A stretch of DNA of 36,480 nt from Bacteroidota bacterium (GCA_024278075.1 JAJRTW010000028.1:1-36480), one strand, 5' to 3'; shown: positions 16,214 through 25,694, counted from the stretch's first letter. Numbers and translations are program-made. Notes: generated by a model from the letters alone, not told the origin.

Positions 16214-17410
16214 TTACTGGTTAATAACGGGCAATATTATCTTAATAGTCCGGCCCCTGCCTTCTTCGGCGATGGCAAATACTTTCCCGCCATGCTTTTT
16301 GATAATCATTTGCGTCAGATATAGGCCCATATTGTATTTCCCCTTCCTATTATCAGGCGAATAGAAAGGCTCGAATATGTCATCGACGTTAAGGGCATAA
16401 GGATTCGGATTAATATCGGAAAAATTGATTGTCATATTGTCATTATCGAAGGAACTAATGCTAATCAAGAGCCTCCCGCCATCGATAATGTGGCTTCCGG
16501 CGCTGAAAATGATGTTCAGAAATGCCTGCTCAAGCATCTGCCGGCTGCCCTTCACCATCGGATTGTCAATATCGTAGGCTTTCTCTATGATTATGTTGTC
16601 TTTTTGCAGCTGATGCGAGGTCAGATGCACAATCTCGTCGATAATATTGCAAATATTAAGGGCAGATTGCTCATCATCGGCTTTAGCTACATCCAAAAGT
16701 CCGGACAATCGACGATTAATGGTCTTAATATTATCTAACTCTGTCTTGATTATTTCCAGACGGCGTTTAGTATTGCCCAATCCCGTCTCAAGGAATTGAA
16801 TATGTCCGTCCAGGATTAGCAACGAGGCTTGTATTTCATTGGCAATCGCGGCTGCAAGCTCGCCTGCGGAGATAAATTTAGAGGAATCGAGGATTTGTTG
16901 TTCAACTGCTGCCAATCTTTTACTTAAAATCGTATTTTCTTTACATTTAGCGAGCTTGTTATATAAAATAGCGGCCAATAATACTGATTTATTTAGTTCT
17001 GCAATGTGATTATCGGCGTAGGATGACTTGCCGCGGCTTGCTCTGGCAGCGAAAAGTCCGGCAGCGGACCGCCCTTCGGCTATTGGAATCAGGATAATTG
17101 ATGATTCGGATGAATTATCGGCGAATAAATCCGATATTACTGTTGGAGTATTATTTTCTATGGCCCAATCGGTGATTCCTTCTTCCTCCAAATGGCTGAT
17201 AATCTTGTCCAACGAGATGGAAATGTCTATTTTTTGTGATTTAAGTTGCTTATTATCATTTAACATAAAGAAATTACTTTCGACAATAGCGAAAGCATCT
17301 GCGATATGGCGGTGCAGAGTGCGAGTAACTTCGTTTAATTCCGAACAATCGGCCAAAGCATTGTGCAAAGCGAGGAAATCGAAACGGAATATGCTTTTAT
17401 TTGCTTTCAT
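16214..17410 (-). CDS. degenerate sensor histidine kinase with GAF-like domain
   Basis: The 398-residue layout is an N-terminal GAF-like sensor (about 10-165), a coiled/HisKA-like dimerisation region (about 170-250) and a C-terminal HATPase-like domain (about 275-398). The HisKA-like segment reads SAGELAAAIANEIQASL, where the usual phosphoacceptor His is Asn (N191; codon at 16838-16840). In the ATPase domain the N-box is NIIFSAGSHI (second Asn replaced), the DxGxG box is lost (SDINPNP), while the F-box IFEPFYS and the MGLYL of the G2 box remain. It is therefore probably a pseudokinase. It lies 21 bases downstream of the HDOD gene, at the end of the fliA operon, so a role in motility or cell-state control is inferred. 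Confidence 0.8.
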   Translation of the reverse strand: MKANKSIFRFDFLALHNALADCSELNEVTRTLHRHIADAFAIVESNFFMLNDNKQLKSQKIDISISLDKIISHLEEEGITDWAIENNTPTVISDLFADNSSESSIILIPIAEGRSAAGLFAARASRGKSSYADNHIAELNKSVLLAAILYNKLAKCKENTILSKRLAAVEQQILDSSKFISAGELAAAIANEIQASLLILDGHIQFLETGLGNTKRRLEIIKTELDNIKTINRRLSGLLDVAKADDEQSALNICNIIDEIVHLTSHQLQKDNIIIEKAYDIDNPMVKGSRQMLEQAFLNIIFSAGSHIIDGGRLLISISSFDNDNMTINFSDINPNPYALNVDDIFEPFYSPDNRKGKYNMGLYLTQMIIKKHGGKVFAIAEEGRGRTIKIILPVINQ

Positions 17411-17431
17411 ATTGGCTTACAATCAATCAAT

Positions 17432-18358
17432 TTAAATAAAAACGGACGCATTATCGAATTCATCGAGTATTTCCTGCTTCAATAATTGCACTTCACTTTG
17501 CTGGTCGAGTAAATCATTGAGGTTAAAGAGGCTTGCAATTCCGCCACTTACGTAATAATCTTCGTCATCACCTGAATTAATCCAGCTTTTGAATCCCAAA
17601 ACCGAGGCAAACCATTCGGAAAGAGAGACCAATGCCGTCAGCGGCTTTTCAATGTCGTTGAATTTGAGGTTAGCTGTATATTTTCTGCCTTTATTTCTTC
17701 GTATTGAATCGTCAGCGTTATGATGATCGCCGATTGCATTGCAAAGTTTGTCGGGCAGATTCCATTTACCGCCGAACCATGCGCCGATTTGGCTGTGATT
17801 ATTGCCCAGCACTTGGTTTTCGACTTCAACCAAGCTGCATCCTGTCTCTTCTACAAGTTGTTTTATTATTAAATAGTCTTTGGTGAAATATTCTACGATG
17901 ATTAATATTCCAATATCATGTACAAGGCCTGCCACAAAGGCTTCGCCGGCCAGTCTATACCCGAACTTTCGTGCCAATAGTCTGGCACATGATCCGCAAA
18001 AGACAGAATACCGCCAAAAATTATTTACATCAAAGATGGATTTCCTCACCTTAGTGAACAGCCGCCGTACAACCAAGCTGTAAACGATGTCCTTTATTTC
18101 GTTCATGCCAAGCACGACGATGGCAAGCTCTATAGTGGCAATTTTTCTTGTGAATCCGTAGAAAGGTGAATTGGCAACTTTCAGTACATGAGCCGTCAAT
18201 GTCTGGTCTTGTTCTATTATTGATGATAGCGAAGAGGCATTTGCCTCGTCATTGTCTATCATGTCCAGTACCTGAGATATTATAACAGGAATCGTGGGCA
18301 AGTTGGAGATTGATTCGAGTTTATTTTCTATATGAGGCTCAAGCATTGTCGAACTCAT
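17432..18358 (-). CDS. HDOD-domain signalling protein
   Basis: HDOD proteins act as regulatory or scaffold relatives of HD phosphohydrolases. The domain covers about residues 12-215: LPTIPVIISQVLDMI near 19-33, HVLKVANSPFYGFTRKIATIELAIVVLGM near 57-85, and VAGLVHDIGILI near 142-153 with a later HHNAD. The protein has 308 residues, with a short extra C-terminal region. The start at 18358 overlaps the end of the sigma-28 gene by 20 bases; an alternative ATG at 18346 would leave an 8-base overlap (ATGCTTGA). Either way it is translationally coupled to fliA, pointing to motility control. Confidence 0.88.
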   Translation of the reverse strand: MSSTMLEPHIENKLESISNLPTIPVIISQVLDMIDNDEANASSLSSIIEQDQTLTAHVLKVANSPFYGFTRKIATIELAIVVLGMNEIKDIVYSLVVRRLFTKVRKSIFDVNNFWRYSVFCGSCARLLARKFGYRLAGEAFVAGLVHDIGILIIVEYFTKDYLIIKQLVEETGCSLVEVENQVLGNNHSQIGAWFGGKWNLPDKLCNAIGDHHNADDSIRRNKGRKYTANLKFNDIEKPLTALVSLSEWFASVLGFKSWINSGDDEDYYVSGGIASLFNLNDLLDQQSEVQLLKQEILDEFDNASVFI

Positions 18359-19118
18359 TGAGTTGCTCTCTCAGATCAGCAACAACCTGGGTGTGGATTT
18401 GGCAAATCCGGCTTTCCGATACGCTTAGGACTTTGCCAATTTCCTTGAAAGTAAGTTCTTCGTAGTAATATAAAGTCATAACGAGTCGTTTCCGCTCGTG
18501 AATGGTCTGCATATAATTTGAAATAAATTCGATTTGCTCGTTATTCTCAATATTGCTCAGGGTATCCTTTTGGGAGGTATCCTGAACTTCTTCCATTATG
18601 TCAATTTCATCCTCGCTCAGATGAATTGATTGAGATTCGCCCAAAGAAAGAGACGCTTTGGCGGCGGCAGCGGCAGCGAGATAAGATTCATATTGCTCGG
18701 GAGTTACCTCTAATTTTCTCATTATTTCTTCGCTGGTAACTTCACGCCCCACCTGGCTTCTGAGTTCATCGCCGGCATGAATATAGTCGTGGGCATTTTT
18801 CCGGGCTGTTCTGGACAGCCAATCCAGCTTCCGCAGTTCATCCTGTATAATGCCCCGAATCCTCGGTATTGCATAGGATTCGAATTTCACGCCACGCGAA
18901 GTATCGAAGCGTTCTATAGTTTCATGAAGGCCCAAAATACCTACATTTAAAAAATCATCTTCGTTCAGAATAGTATTATTCGGCAGAGTCATTTGACGGA
19001 GAACATGCCGGACAAGCCATACGTATTCCAATATCAGCTTGTGTTTATCCTTCAGGTCATTTTTCTCTTTAAACCTTATCCAAAGCTCATCTATATTTGG
19101 TTGTTTCACTGTTTTCAT
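18339..19118 (-). CDS. fliA: RNA polymerase sigma factor of the FliA/WhiG (sigma-28) family
   Basis: Alternative sigma factor that normally transcribes late flagellar and chemotaxis genes. The 259-residue length is typical. Region 2 shows FDTSRGVKFESYAIPRIRGIIQDELRKLDW near 73-102, the FliA hallmark. Region 3 follows (VGREVTSEEIMRKL), then region 4 with the helix-turn-helix LTFKEIGKVLSVSESRICQIHTQV near 224-247. It is the first gene of a three-gene unit fliA-HDOD-kinase with overlapping reading frames. No FlgM-like anti-sigma gene is visible nearby. The 329 bases upstream (19119-19447) contain no other gene and no promoter that I could identify. Confidence 0.93.
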   Translation of the reverse strand: MKTVKQPNIDELWIRFKEKNDLKDKHKLILEYVWLVRHVLRQMTLPNNTILNEDDFLNVGILGLHETIERFDTSRGVKFESYAIPRIRGIIQDELRKLDWLSRTARKNAHDYIHAGDELRSQVGREVTSEEIMRKLEVTPEQYESYLAAAAAAKASLSLGESQSIHLSEDEIDIMEEVQDTSQKDTLSNIENNEQIEFISNYMQTIHERKRLVMTLYYYEELTFKEIGKVLSVSESRICQIHTQVVADLREQLNEFDNA

Positions 19119-19447
19119 TAATATATTAGTCCGTCCCTGAATCGAGGCTTTTATTATTTACGAAAAACATCTGATTTTAATGTTAAATAATTAATCCGCT
19201 TGCGAAATAAATATACTGAATCGGATGGAATGAACTTGAATATTTAGGGACTCTTAGCTCAAAGGTATCGTATCTTTTTGGCAATATTAGGTTTGGACAG
19301 ATGATGCAGCGGCTATAATGGCAAAATTGGGAATCCGGCGATTTGTTATATCCGCTTCCAAACATGTAATTCATGTATGTCGCCTATTGAATTATAAGAA
19401 TCAATGTAAGAATCGTACAGATTAAAAATTGTTGTGTCCGTTACATA

Positions 19448-20179
19448 CTATCCTTTTTCCCCTTCCGGCAATTCGGATTCCATCATGTCTTCGAGGCTGA
19501 TTCCCATCTCATCGTGCGGCTCTGCAACGGCCTGATTTTGTTCAATAGTGAACTGCTTTTCAATAGTTTCGGTTTCCGTTTGCTGCCCGGTTTCCGCTTG
19601 GACTTCCGCCTCGGGCATTTCCATATCGAATGAAGTATCGGCGATGGAAGCTGCCATCTTCGGGGTATCTGGAATTCCGGCTGCTTCGAAGCCCATATCC
19701 GTTTCGTTGGCAATTTCTGCCGGCGGCGATACGGGTTCTAATACATCACTGTCGAACGTCATAAATTCTTCACGCTCTTTCACATGTCTTTTCAGATCCT
19801 CTTCGTCCTTTCTTTTGGCCATCTCAATTTCTAATTTCTTTTGCTCGGAAATGAAATAAAATATAACAATCATCAGGCAGCCAACACCCAATGACAGGAA
19901 TGAAAATACGAGGAAACTGTAATATAATGATTTAATCAATGCGGTTTGCCCGCCGAAATATAAAATAATAAACGACAGCGACGAGCCAAGCAAACTTAAT
20001 TGAAACAACAGCTTAAAGGGCATATTGATTATCTTATTAATTTTTTTTGTCTCTTTCTTGAGTTTCTTTTTTTTCTTTACCCGCCTCAGCTTCCGTTTCT
20101 TATCCCGTTCGGCCTGCCTTTTTTTTATTTCCTTCATCTCCTGATCGTCAGAAGATTTCTCCTTTTTGCTTTTAGCCAT
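19448..20179 (-). CDS. membrane protein with basic N-terminus and acidic C-terminus
   Basis: No family recognised. Of the 243 residues, the first 48 are extremely Lys/Arg-rich (KKRQAERDKKRKLRRVKKKKKLKK; probably coiled and nucleic-acid- or lipid-binding). Two membrane helices follow (about 55-78 and 85-110), then a charged coiled-coil segment (EQKKLEIEMAKRKDEEDLKRH). The last 110 residues are acidic and probably disordered, rich in Glu, Ala, Pro and Thr. Both termini would lie in the cytoplasm. Located between flhG and fliA on the same strand, it may be a motility accessory protein, but that rests on position only. Confidence 0.75.
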   Translation of the reverse strand: MAKSKKEKSSDDQEMKEIKKRQAERDKKRKLRRVKKKKKLKKETKKINKIINMPFKLLFQLSLLGSSLSFIILYFGGQTALIKSLYYSFLVFSFLSLGVGCLMIVIFYFISEQKKLEIEMAKRKDEEDLKRHVKEREEFMTFDSDVLEPVSPPAEIANETDMGFEAAGIPDTPKMAASIADTSFDMEMPEAEVQAETGQQTETETIEKQFTIEQNQAVAEPHDEMGISLEDMMESELPEGEKG

Positions 20180-20288
20180 TATCTATACCTCGGTAAGTTT
20201 TATTCTGTAATATTTCATAAGCAAGTTGCATATAACAACAGATCGGACATTTTTTATAATGACTTGAAAAATAAAGCACTTACGAAAT

Positions 20289-20501
20289 GCCATTCTGAGC
20301 CCTTCGGCAGTCTATCCTGAGCCCTTCGACTCCGCTCAGGGTGACTATTTTAGTGTCATAGTGAGCGGAGTCGAACTATAGACACGATCGGCCTGATTCA
20401 GGATAAACTCCGCTAAGAATCTATAACTCGATACATTTTAAGTGTTTATAGATTCTTCACTACGCCCCGCCACAAGTGGCTCCGCTCCATTCAGAATGAC
20501 A
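20289..20501. repeat. dispersed repeat, family B, long form
   Basis: Bounded by the inverted ends TG(C/T)CATTCTGA (left TGCCATTCTGAGCCC, right TTCAGAATGACA). Inside are the recurring segments CTGAGCCCTTCGACTCCGC, GTGAGCGGAGTCGAACTATAG and CGCCACAAGTGGCTCCGCTC, which pair into nested hairpins. It separates flhG from the downstream gene. The rest of 20180-20669 holds nothing coding. Confidence 0.6.
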
Positions 20502-20669
20502 AAAATGTCCGAATTGTTGATATAAGAGACTTCTGAATAATTGACATATTGTCGTTCCACCTGGCAAATAGATGAAGTCGCCTTTGATAGATGCACGGAC
20601 TGCTGCTGCATTGCGATTATTATTTATTTTCAATATACTATGACGATCTATCCGAAATAATATCTGTAT

Positions 20670-21440
20670 CTAATCCAACAGTTCAAGCGGCACCGATTCC
20701 ATGATTCTGCGTGCAATGTCCCTGATTGCAATGCTAACCTCAAGCCCGGGATTTCGCCTGACAAGCAAATCCTGATGAATAATTGAACTTCTGACTGCCC
20801 TGTCGTAAGGGACAAATCCAATCATATCCAAAGAAAACCCGAGGAATTTTTCAGTTGCCAACGACAATTTGCCGAATATTTCATCGGCATCTTCATTGTC
20901 TATTACGTTGTTGACAATTAAATTAATGTACTCCATATCGATATACGGCAGAATCATTTTCAACAAACCATAGGCATCAAGCAGCGAAGTAGGTTCATCG
21001 GTAATAACCAAAGCAACCAAATCAGCAATATTGCAGCATTGAACCGCTTCGGTGGTGCCTCCGGCCCGGGTGTCTATAACAATAATGTCAAAATCAAAAT
21101 CCGACAGCAGTTCTTCATAGACATCTATGAAAACCGCAGGCGTATATTCTTCGCTAATTCCGGTTGCTGGCATTCCGGCCAAAATATGCAAATTATCTCC
21201 CAATTGGTACGTAGCTTTCCCGATTGCTGCCTTCTTGGAATATACGTCATTTGTCCTGACCGGGGGTTCAACACCGAATAACAAATGCTGGTTCGGGAAA
21301 TTAATATCGGCATCCCAAACCAGAGTATTGCCAAACTTAGAAAACTCATAGGCCAGATTGGCAGATAGAACGCTTTTCCCCACTCCGCCTTTGCCACTGC
21401 ATATTGTAATTACATAGGGAGTATTGATCACTTTTTCCAT
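20670..21440 (-). CDS. flhG: MinD-like ATPase FlhG (YlxH/FleN)
   Basis: ParA/MinD-superfamily ATPase that with FlhF sets flagellar number and placement. From the ATG at 21440 it has 256 residues. The deviant Walker A CSGKGGVGKSVLSANLA lies near residues 13-29, DADINFP is the A' motif near 46-52, and DIIVIDTRAGGTTEAV contains Walker B near 123-138. The C-terminal LLDAYGLLKMI and amphipathic end fit the family. A TTG start at 21455 overlapping the flhF stop is possible but the ATG is preferred. It lies 11 bases downstream of flhF on the same strand. Confidence 0.9.
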   Translation of the reverse strand: MEKVINTPYVITICSGKGGVGKSVLSANLAYEFSKFGNTLVWDADINFPNQHLLFGVEPPVRTNDVYSKKAAIGKATYQLGDNLHILAGMPATGISEEYTPAVFIDVYEELLSDFDFDIIVIDTRAGGTTEAVQCCNIADLVALVITDEPTSLLDAYGLLKMILPYIDMEYINLIVNNVIDNEDADEIFGKLSLATEKFLGFSLDMIGFVPYDRAVRSSIIHQDLLVRRNPGLEVSIAIRDIARRIMESVPLELLD

Positions 21441-21451
21441 ATTGTTAGGGC

Positions 21452-22579
21452 TCAATCCTTATTCCCAAAAAGAATTTCAGTTAATCTGTCTCTGGTAACG
21501 GGTTCGATATCATCCGGTATCTGCTGCCCGGTGGTTAAGTAGGCCAACGGCAGGCCGGAAGATTTCAATACGCCAATCAAACTGCCAATCGCTGCTGTTT
21601 CGTCAATTTTCGACAGGATCAATGCGTTCGGGCCAATCACTCCGAATTTATCAATCACCTGTTCGAAGGTCTGCCCGCCTGTTGCCGCACTTTGCACTAA
21701 ATAGATATAATCTGCCTCTGCGGCCAGCAGATATTCGCGAATTCCCCTAAGAGATTCTTCATCTTGTTGGCTTCTGCCGGTTGTATCGATAAAAATAAAA
21801 TCCCTTTTTTGTTCTTTTCCGACAATCGATTTCAATTCTTCGGGATTATAAGCCGGAGCAAAGCTGATGCCGGCCACCGAAGCAAAAGTCTGCATTTGCT
21901 CGATGCCGCCAACTTTGTATGTGTCTGCCGTTATGATAAGAACATCTGCCTGGTAAATCAGCTTGCAGGCGATAGCGGCTTTGATTAGCGATGTGGTTTT
22001 GCCGCTGCCGGTTGGGCCAATAAAACCAAATACCTTCCGCTTGTCATTTTTTTCGATTGGCGGAGATAGTTTGATTCCTTCAAAAATTTTATCGCCGGCA
22101 TGTTGGAGAATATTCTCGAAATCAGTAAAACCCTTTTTCCCGGAAATTTCACTTACAACTTTTAATGCCAATTCTTCGCCAATTTCTGCATTAACCAATC
22201 TTATATAGAGTTCCTTATAAAATGAGCCTAAGGCCCCGCTGTGCTTATATTTGACTAATTCCCTGACCTCATTAATAGTATCCTTAAGTTCATTGATTTC
22301 GCTAAATATCTGGCTGATTTCCTCCAGGGATGTACCGTTGTAACTCGGGCCGGCGGACTTGCTGCGAGCCGAAACATTGAGCAGTTTCTCGCGAATCGGA
22401 CGTGTTCTTAAGCTGGCAGCACCCTCATCCACTGCGGCAACTATTTCTATTATATCTTCGCCCGTAGTAGGATTCTTAGCTGTTCGGGAAGATAAAATAA
22501 CCGCTTCATCTCCCAAATCTGCGAAGATTCGCTCTTTGCCTTCTTTAAAGGTATTTGCAATATACTTTTTGATTTTCAT
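21452..22579 (-). CDS. flhF: flagellar biosynthesis SRP-type GTPase FlhF
   Basis: SIMIBI-class GTPase related to Ffh/FtsY that localises flagellar assembly. The 375-residue protein has an N-terminal B domain (MKIKKYIANTFKEG...LGDEAVILSSR), an N domain (about 110-170) and a G domain with P-loop FGFIGPTGSGKTTSL near 184-198, TADTYKVGGIEQM near 218-230, DTTGRSQ near 265-271 and the specificity region ILSKIDETAAIG near 317-328. Together with flhG and fliA it shows the organism, or its ancestor, has polar-flagellum control. No promoter is obvious in 22580-22837; a 16-bp tandem (TTGCTCAATCAGTGGA, two copies) lies there at about 22630-22662. Confidence 0.93.
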   Translation of the reverse strand: MKIKKYIANTFKEGKERIFADLGDEAVILSSRTAKNPTTGEDIIEIVAAVDEGAASLRTRPIREKLLNVSARSKSAGPSYNGTSLEEISQIFSEINELKDTINEVRELVKYKHSGALGSFYKELYIRLVNAEIGEELALKVVSEISGKKGFTDFENILQHAGDKIFEGIKLSPPIEKNDKRKVFGFIGPTGSGKTTSLIKAAIACKLIYQADVLIITADTYKVGGIEQMQTFASVAGISFAPAYNPEELKSIVGKEQKRDFIFIDTTGRSQQDEESLRGIREYLLAAEADYIYLVQSAATGGQTFEQVIDKFGVIGPNALILSKIDETAAIGSLIGVLKSSGLPLAYLTTGQQIPDDIEPVTRDRLTEILFGNKD

Positions 22580-22837
22580 AATAGTTTTATTAATTATTTT
22601 ATTATTTATTCATTCGTTTATTTATTCAATTGCTCAATCAGTGGATTGCTCAATCAGTGGATTGTGCAATATAGTCCAAAAACAACTGCGAAAACGGTTT
22701 TTTTCGAAATAAGGAAATACTGTGCCACAAATGATGTAAATTCGATGACGCCGCTTGCCGGATAATTGGAATTTATCTGTCGATTCCGTTGTTGGTTGAA
22801 GGGTCCGGGCATTGTAGGAATCGGGCGAGAATACGTA

Positions 22838-25381
22838 CTATTTCGTCAGGATGAACCTTCTTGTTTTCACATAGGGGCCGGATGTGAATTTTATTAAATA
22901 AGCGCCCGACGGCAAATCGTTCAAAGACACTGCCAAATAGTGTTTGCCCGGCTCTGCTGCCTGGTTGTATATTGTTTGTATTTTAGAGCCATACGAATCG
23001 AAAATCTCTATCGTAGTATTGGCCTTAAAACCAACACTGAAACGAAGGTTCAATCGGTGTTCTTCGATGGGATTCGGTGAGATATTGTTGAAGGAAAAAT
23101 CGTTTTCGCTATTGACAACACTGCGGATATTAAGTGCGCAGATATTTATTGTTACTATGGCTGTATCCCCGGATATACCGAGGCACAGTTGATACCGAAT
23201 GGAATCAGATGTACGAACCGCCGGCCTATATATAGCATCCGGAGCAAGTAACAGAACGAAAAACGGCAGCAGAAATGTCCCGGATGACTTAATATTACGT
23301 TCTCCATTTGCCCGTATTAACAGACTATTAGTCGAATCATCTATTTCGATAACTTCAACAGATGCTGCCCATCCCAAATCCTTTAGAATTATACCATATC
23401 GAAAAGAGCCTGTATAATACATCCATTTGTGATTATAGATTATCTCAAGAGCAATGGTATTCAAATTGATGTAGTCCCAATTATCACAATCTATTCTTAT
23501 TGGCAATTCGATAGTATCGCCCGGAATTAGCAGAGAATCCTGAATATATTCATAGGAAACATCAATTTGCACTATATCATCCGGAGGAAAAGAGAGTGAA
23601 TAAATGGCTATGTTGCCGGCTTTGTCCGCCACATTGAATATGGTTTTGGCAGTTTCGAATGTGTTGATTACATTCAGCTTGAAGGCATAGCCGGTTACAG
23701 ATTCAATGCGGCCCAGGTCAACGGTGGAATCTAAAACAAGCTCGAAATTATTACTGCCTTCGGCCAGCCACACTGAGTCAATCCCCGAATCGACCTGGGT
23801 GGGAATATCCGATATATCCCCATTGCGAACTTCCGTAACACGAACAAGATATTTTCCGCAATCGGGATTAGAAACATAAATATCTGGTTCTAAAGTGTCG
23901 ACCTCAAGATCGTCCACGGCCATTGCTGCCGGCCAGCCATAGGAATCCTTGTAGCCATATCCGTAGATGTATGCGCCAAATTTTGTATCGCCGGATATAT
24001 AGTGGACACCCGGCTCCATGTCGATAGCTGCCCAATAGAGGTTAGTTCCGGGAATGCGATTGGACAGCAAATTTGATTGAAGCGGCTCCCAAAGATATTG
24101 CCCATCTATTGTCAGTGATTTCAACAAGGCATTATCCTGATCGGTAGAATCTCCAACAGCCAGTATATTCAGCCAGTGGTTAAAAAAGGCAATATTTTCA
24201 TCAGGCGTCTGAAATACGGCCGACCGTACGAACTGCTCGTCCGGAACGACCATCACCATGAAAGGATCAAAATTTTCAGTATAATCCCAATCTGCCGAAT
24301 AGGAATATTGCATCACCATCACGGGCTTGTCGGCCTTCCATACTGCGGTTCCTTTTATCGAATTCCTGCCTGAATTATTATACTCAAAGAAATCTCCGGA
24401 TTTGGCAAGCATTGCTTCCCTCGAGCCCAATAGTTGTTTCGAGTCAAGATCATACCAGTCCACCCTCCAATTAGTACTATCCCTGGCAGCCACAATTCTA
24501 AAAAAGTCTCCTTTGCCTTTTCGCTTAAATTCAATTGATGTATAATTTCTGCCCCACGAAGAAACCGGAGGGAGCATTTCGCAAAGCAAGTCTCTGCCAT
24601 CATTAATATTCGACGACAAAGAGGTTCTCATATTAAATGAAATAAGTCCGATTGGCTTATTCGAAATTATTTTACTGCCTGACAAGTCAAAAACTCCTTT
24701 CGTCCTTCCATTGCCCCTCACGGTATAAATCTCTCCGCGATTTAATATAATATTTTCGATCGTATCCCCGATAGATCTTCCGCCGAGAGTTTTTGCATTA
24801 ATTCTTCCTTTGCCTTTGCCTATCAATTCAACTGTAACAATGGTTCTATCCTGGCTGGCAACAACAATGAAACCGGCTCCGCGCCGCGAATTATCTTGAT
24901 AGTGATCATAATAACTGACATGGATATACTCCTTGCCCCAAGCGAGAACCGGCAAAGCCATAAAGCCATCGGAAGAAGTTTGTTTAGAATTCAGTACAAA
25001 AACAGAGATAGGATCCTCGGAGAATACTCTTATTCCTTTCTTTTCCACTATTTCGGATGAATATACTTCCCAACTCCAATTCAGCCCGCCATTATTGGCG
25101 GAAAATGTAGTGATTTCCAATGGATTCACAATTTTGGTTGAAACAATATTGCCATTAAATTCGATGGAAGCTGTAGTGCTTTTATTTGAAGTAACATAAA
25201 TGGCGAGTTCATTCTTATTAAGGCTATTATTAAAATATTCATTTGGCGGGATGGCAATCCAGAACTCCTTTCCCTGGGTTGTGCGGCCCTGGCCGAACCG
25301 CTGGATCAGATTCTCGTTTTTGGCAAATACATTAGCCGGCAAAATCAAAAGTAACAGATAGAGTAGCATATTTGATTTCAT
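22838..25381 (-). CDS. large secreted protein: IgGFc-binding-type domain plus T9SS sorting domain
   Basis: An exported cell-surface protein of 847 residues. The signal peptide is about 1-20 (LLYLLLLILPANVFA). The region about 35-510 matches the IgGFc-binding N-terminal domain pattern: RTTQGKEFWIAIPPNEYF near 33-50, ISVFVLNSKQTSSDGFMALPVLAWGKEYI near 125-153, and PVMVMQYSYSADW later. In bacteria this domain is a predicted adhesive beta-propeller-like fold; immunoglobulin binding should not be assumed. Beta-sandwich regions (about 510-750) follow, and the end is a type A sorting domain (ISPNPIEEHRLNL...DLPSGAYLIKF...RRFILTK). An intact MITE sits 49 bases upstream of the start and may alter its promoter. 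Confidence 0.85.
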   Translation of the reverse strand: MKSNMLLYLLLLILPANVFAKNENLIQRFGQGRTTQGKEFWIAIPPNEYFNNSLNKNELAIYVTSNKSTTASIEFNGNIVSTKIVNPLEITTFSANNGGLNWSWEVYSSEIVEKKGIRVFSEDPISVFVLNSKQTSSDGFMALPVLAWGKEYIHVSYYDHYQDNSRRGAGFIVVASQDRTIVTVELIGKGKGRINAKTLGGRSIGDTIENIILNRGEIYTVRGNGRTKGVFDLSGSKIISNKPIGLISFNMRTSLSSNINDGRDLLCEMLPPVSSWGRNYTSIEFKRKGKGDFFRIVAARDSTNWRVDWYDLDSKQLLGSREAMLAKSGDFFEYNNSGRNSIKGTAVWKADKPVMVMQYSYSADWDYTENFDPFMVMVVPDEQFVRSAVFQTPDENIAFFNHWLNILAVGDSTDQDNALLKSLTIDGQYLWEPLQSNLLSNRIPGTNLYWAAIDMEPGVHYISGDTKFGAYIYGYGYKDSYGWPAAMAVDDLEVDTLEPDIYVSNPDCGKYLVRVTEVRNGDISDIPTQVDSGIDSVWLAEGSNNFELVLDSTVDLGRIESVTGYAFKLNVINTFETAKTIFNVADKAGNIAIYSLSFPPDDIVQIDVSYEYIQDSLLIPGDTIELPIRIDCDNWDYINLNTIALEIIYNHKWMYYTGSFRYGIILKDLGWAASVEVIEIDDSTNSLLIRANGERNIKSSGTFLLPFFVLLLAPDAIYRPAVRTSDSIRYQLCLGISGDTAIVTINICALNIRSVVNSENDFSFNNISPNPIEEHRLNLRFSVGFKANTTIEIFDSYGSKIQTIYNQAAEPGKHYLAVSLNDLPSGAYLIKFTSGPYVKTRRFILTK

Positions 25382-25429
25382 AGCAGCTCCAAAATTCGAA
25401 TTTCCTCAAGTAGATAATTGTTATCTAAT

Positions 25430-25694
25430 CAGTAGTGTCCGGTTAAAATGCTGACAAATAGTGAAATTCTCAGTAATAAGCTATGTCTTGCCTTATATTG
25501 TGCTGATTTGGATATAATTTCGGATTTAGCATAATATTTACTTAAGTGTGCCATGCCAGACCCCGATCCGGCATCCATCTTGAAACTATCAAATAGCCCA
25601 TGAATACTGGATTCTGAAACAAGTTCCGCAATGACATATCATAGTTATCAGGTATTCATTTAAAATGATTCACATATTTAACCGGACACTACTG
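25430..25694. mobile_element. intact 265-bp MITE with 9-bp target-site duplication
   Basis: Perfect 18-bp terminal inverted repeats CAGTAGTGTCCGGTTAAA begin at 25430 and end at 25694. The element is flanked on both sides by TTATCTAAT (25421-25429 and 25695-25703), a 9-bp target duplication. The inside has no ORF; its right half resembles the family B-like GGATTCTGAAAC...CCGCAATGACAT sequence. The ends and duplication length resemble IS4-type elements, but no transposase is present to confirm that. Confidence 0.9.

Noticed and set aside
20000-20320. 106-residue plus-strand ORF opposite the membrane protein gene
   Set aside because: Leu/Phe-rich translation of the complement of a Lys-rich coding region; no independent support.
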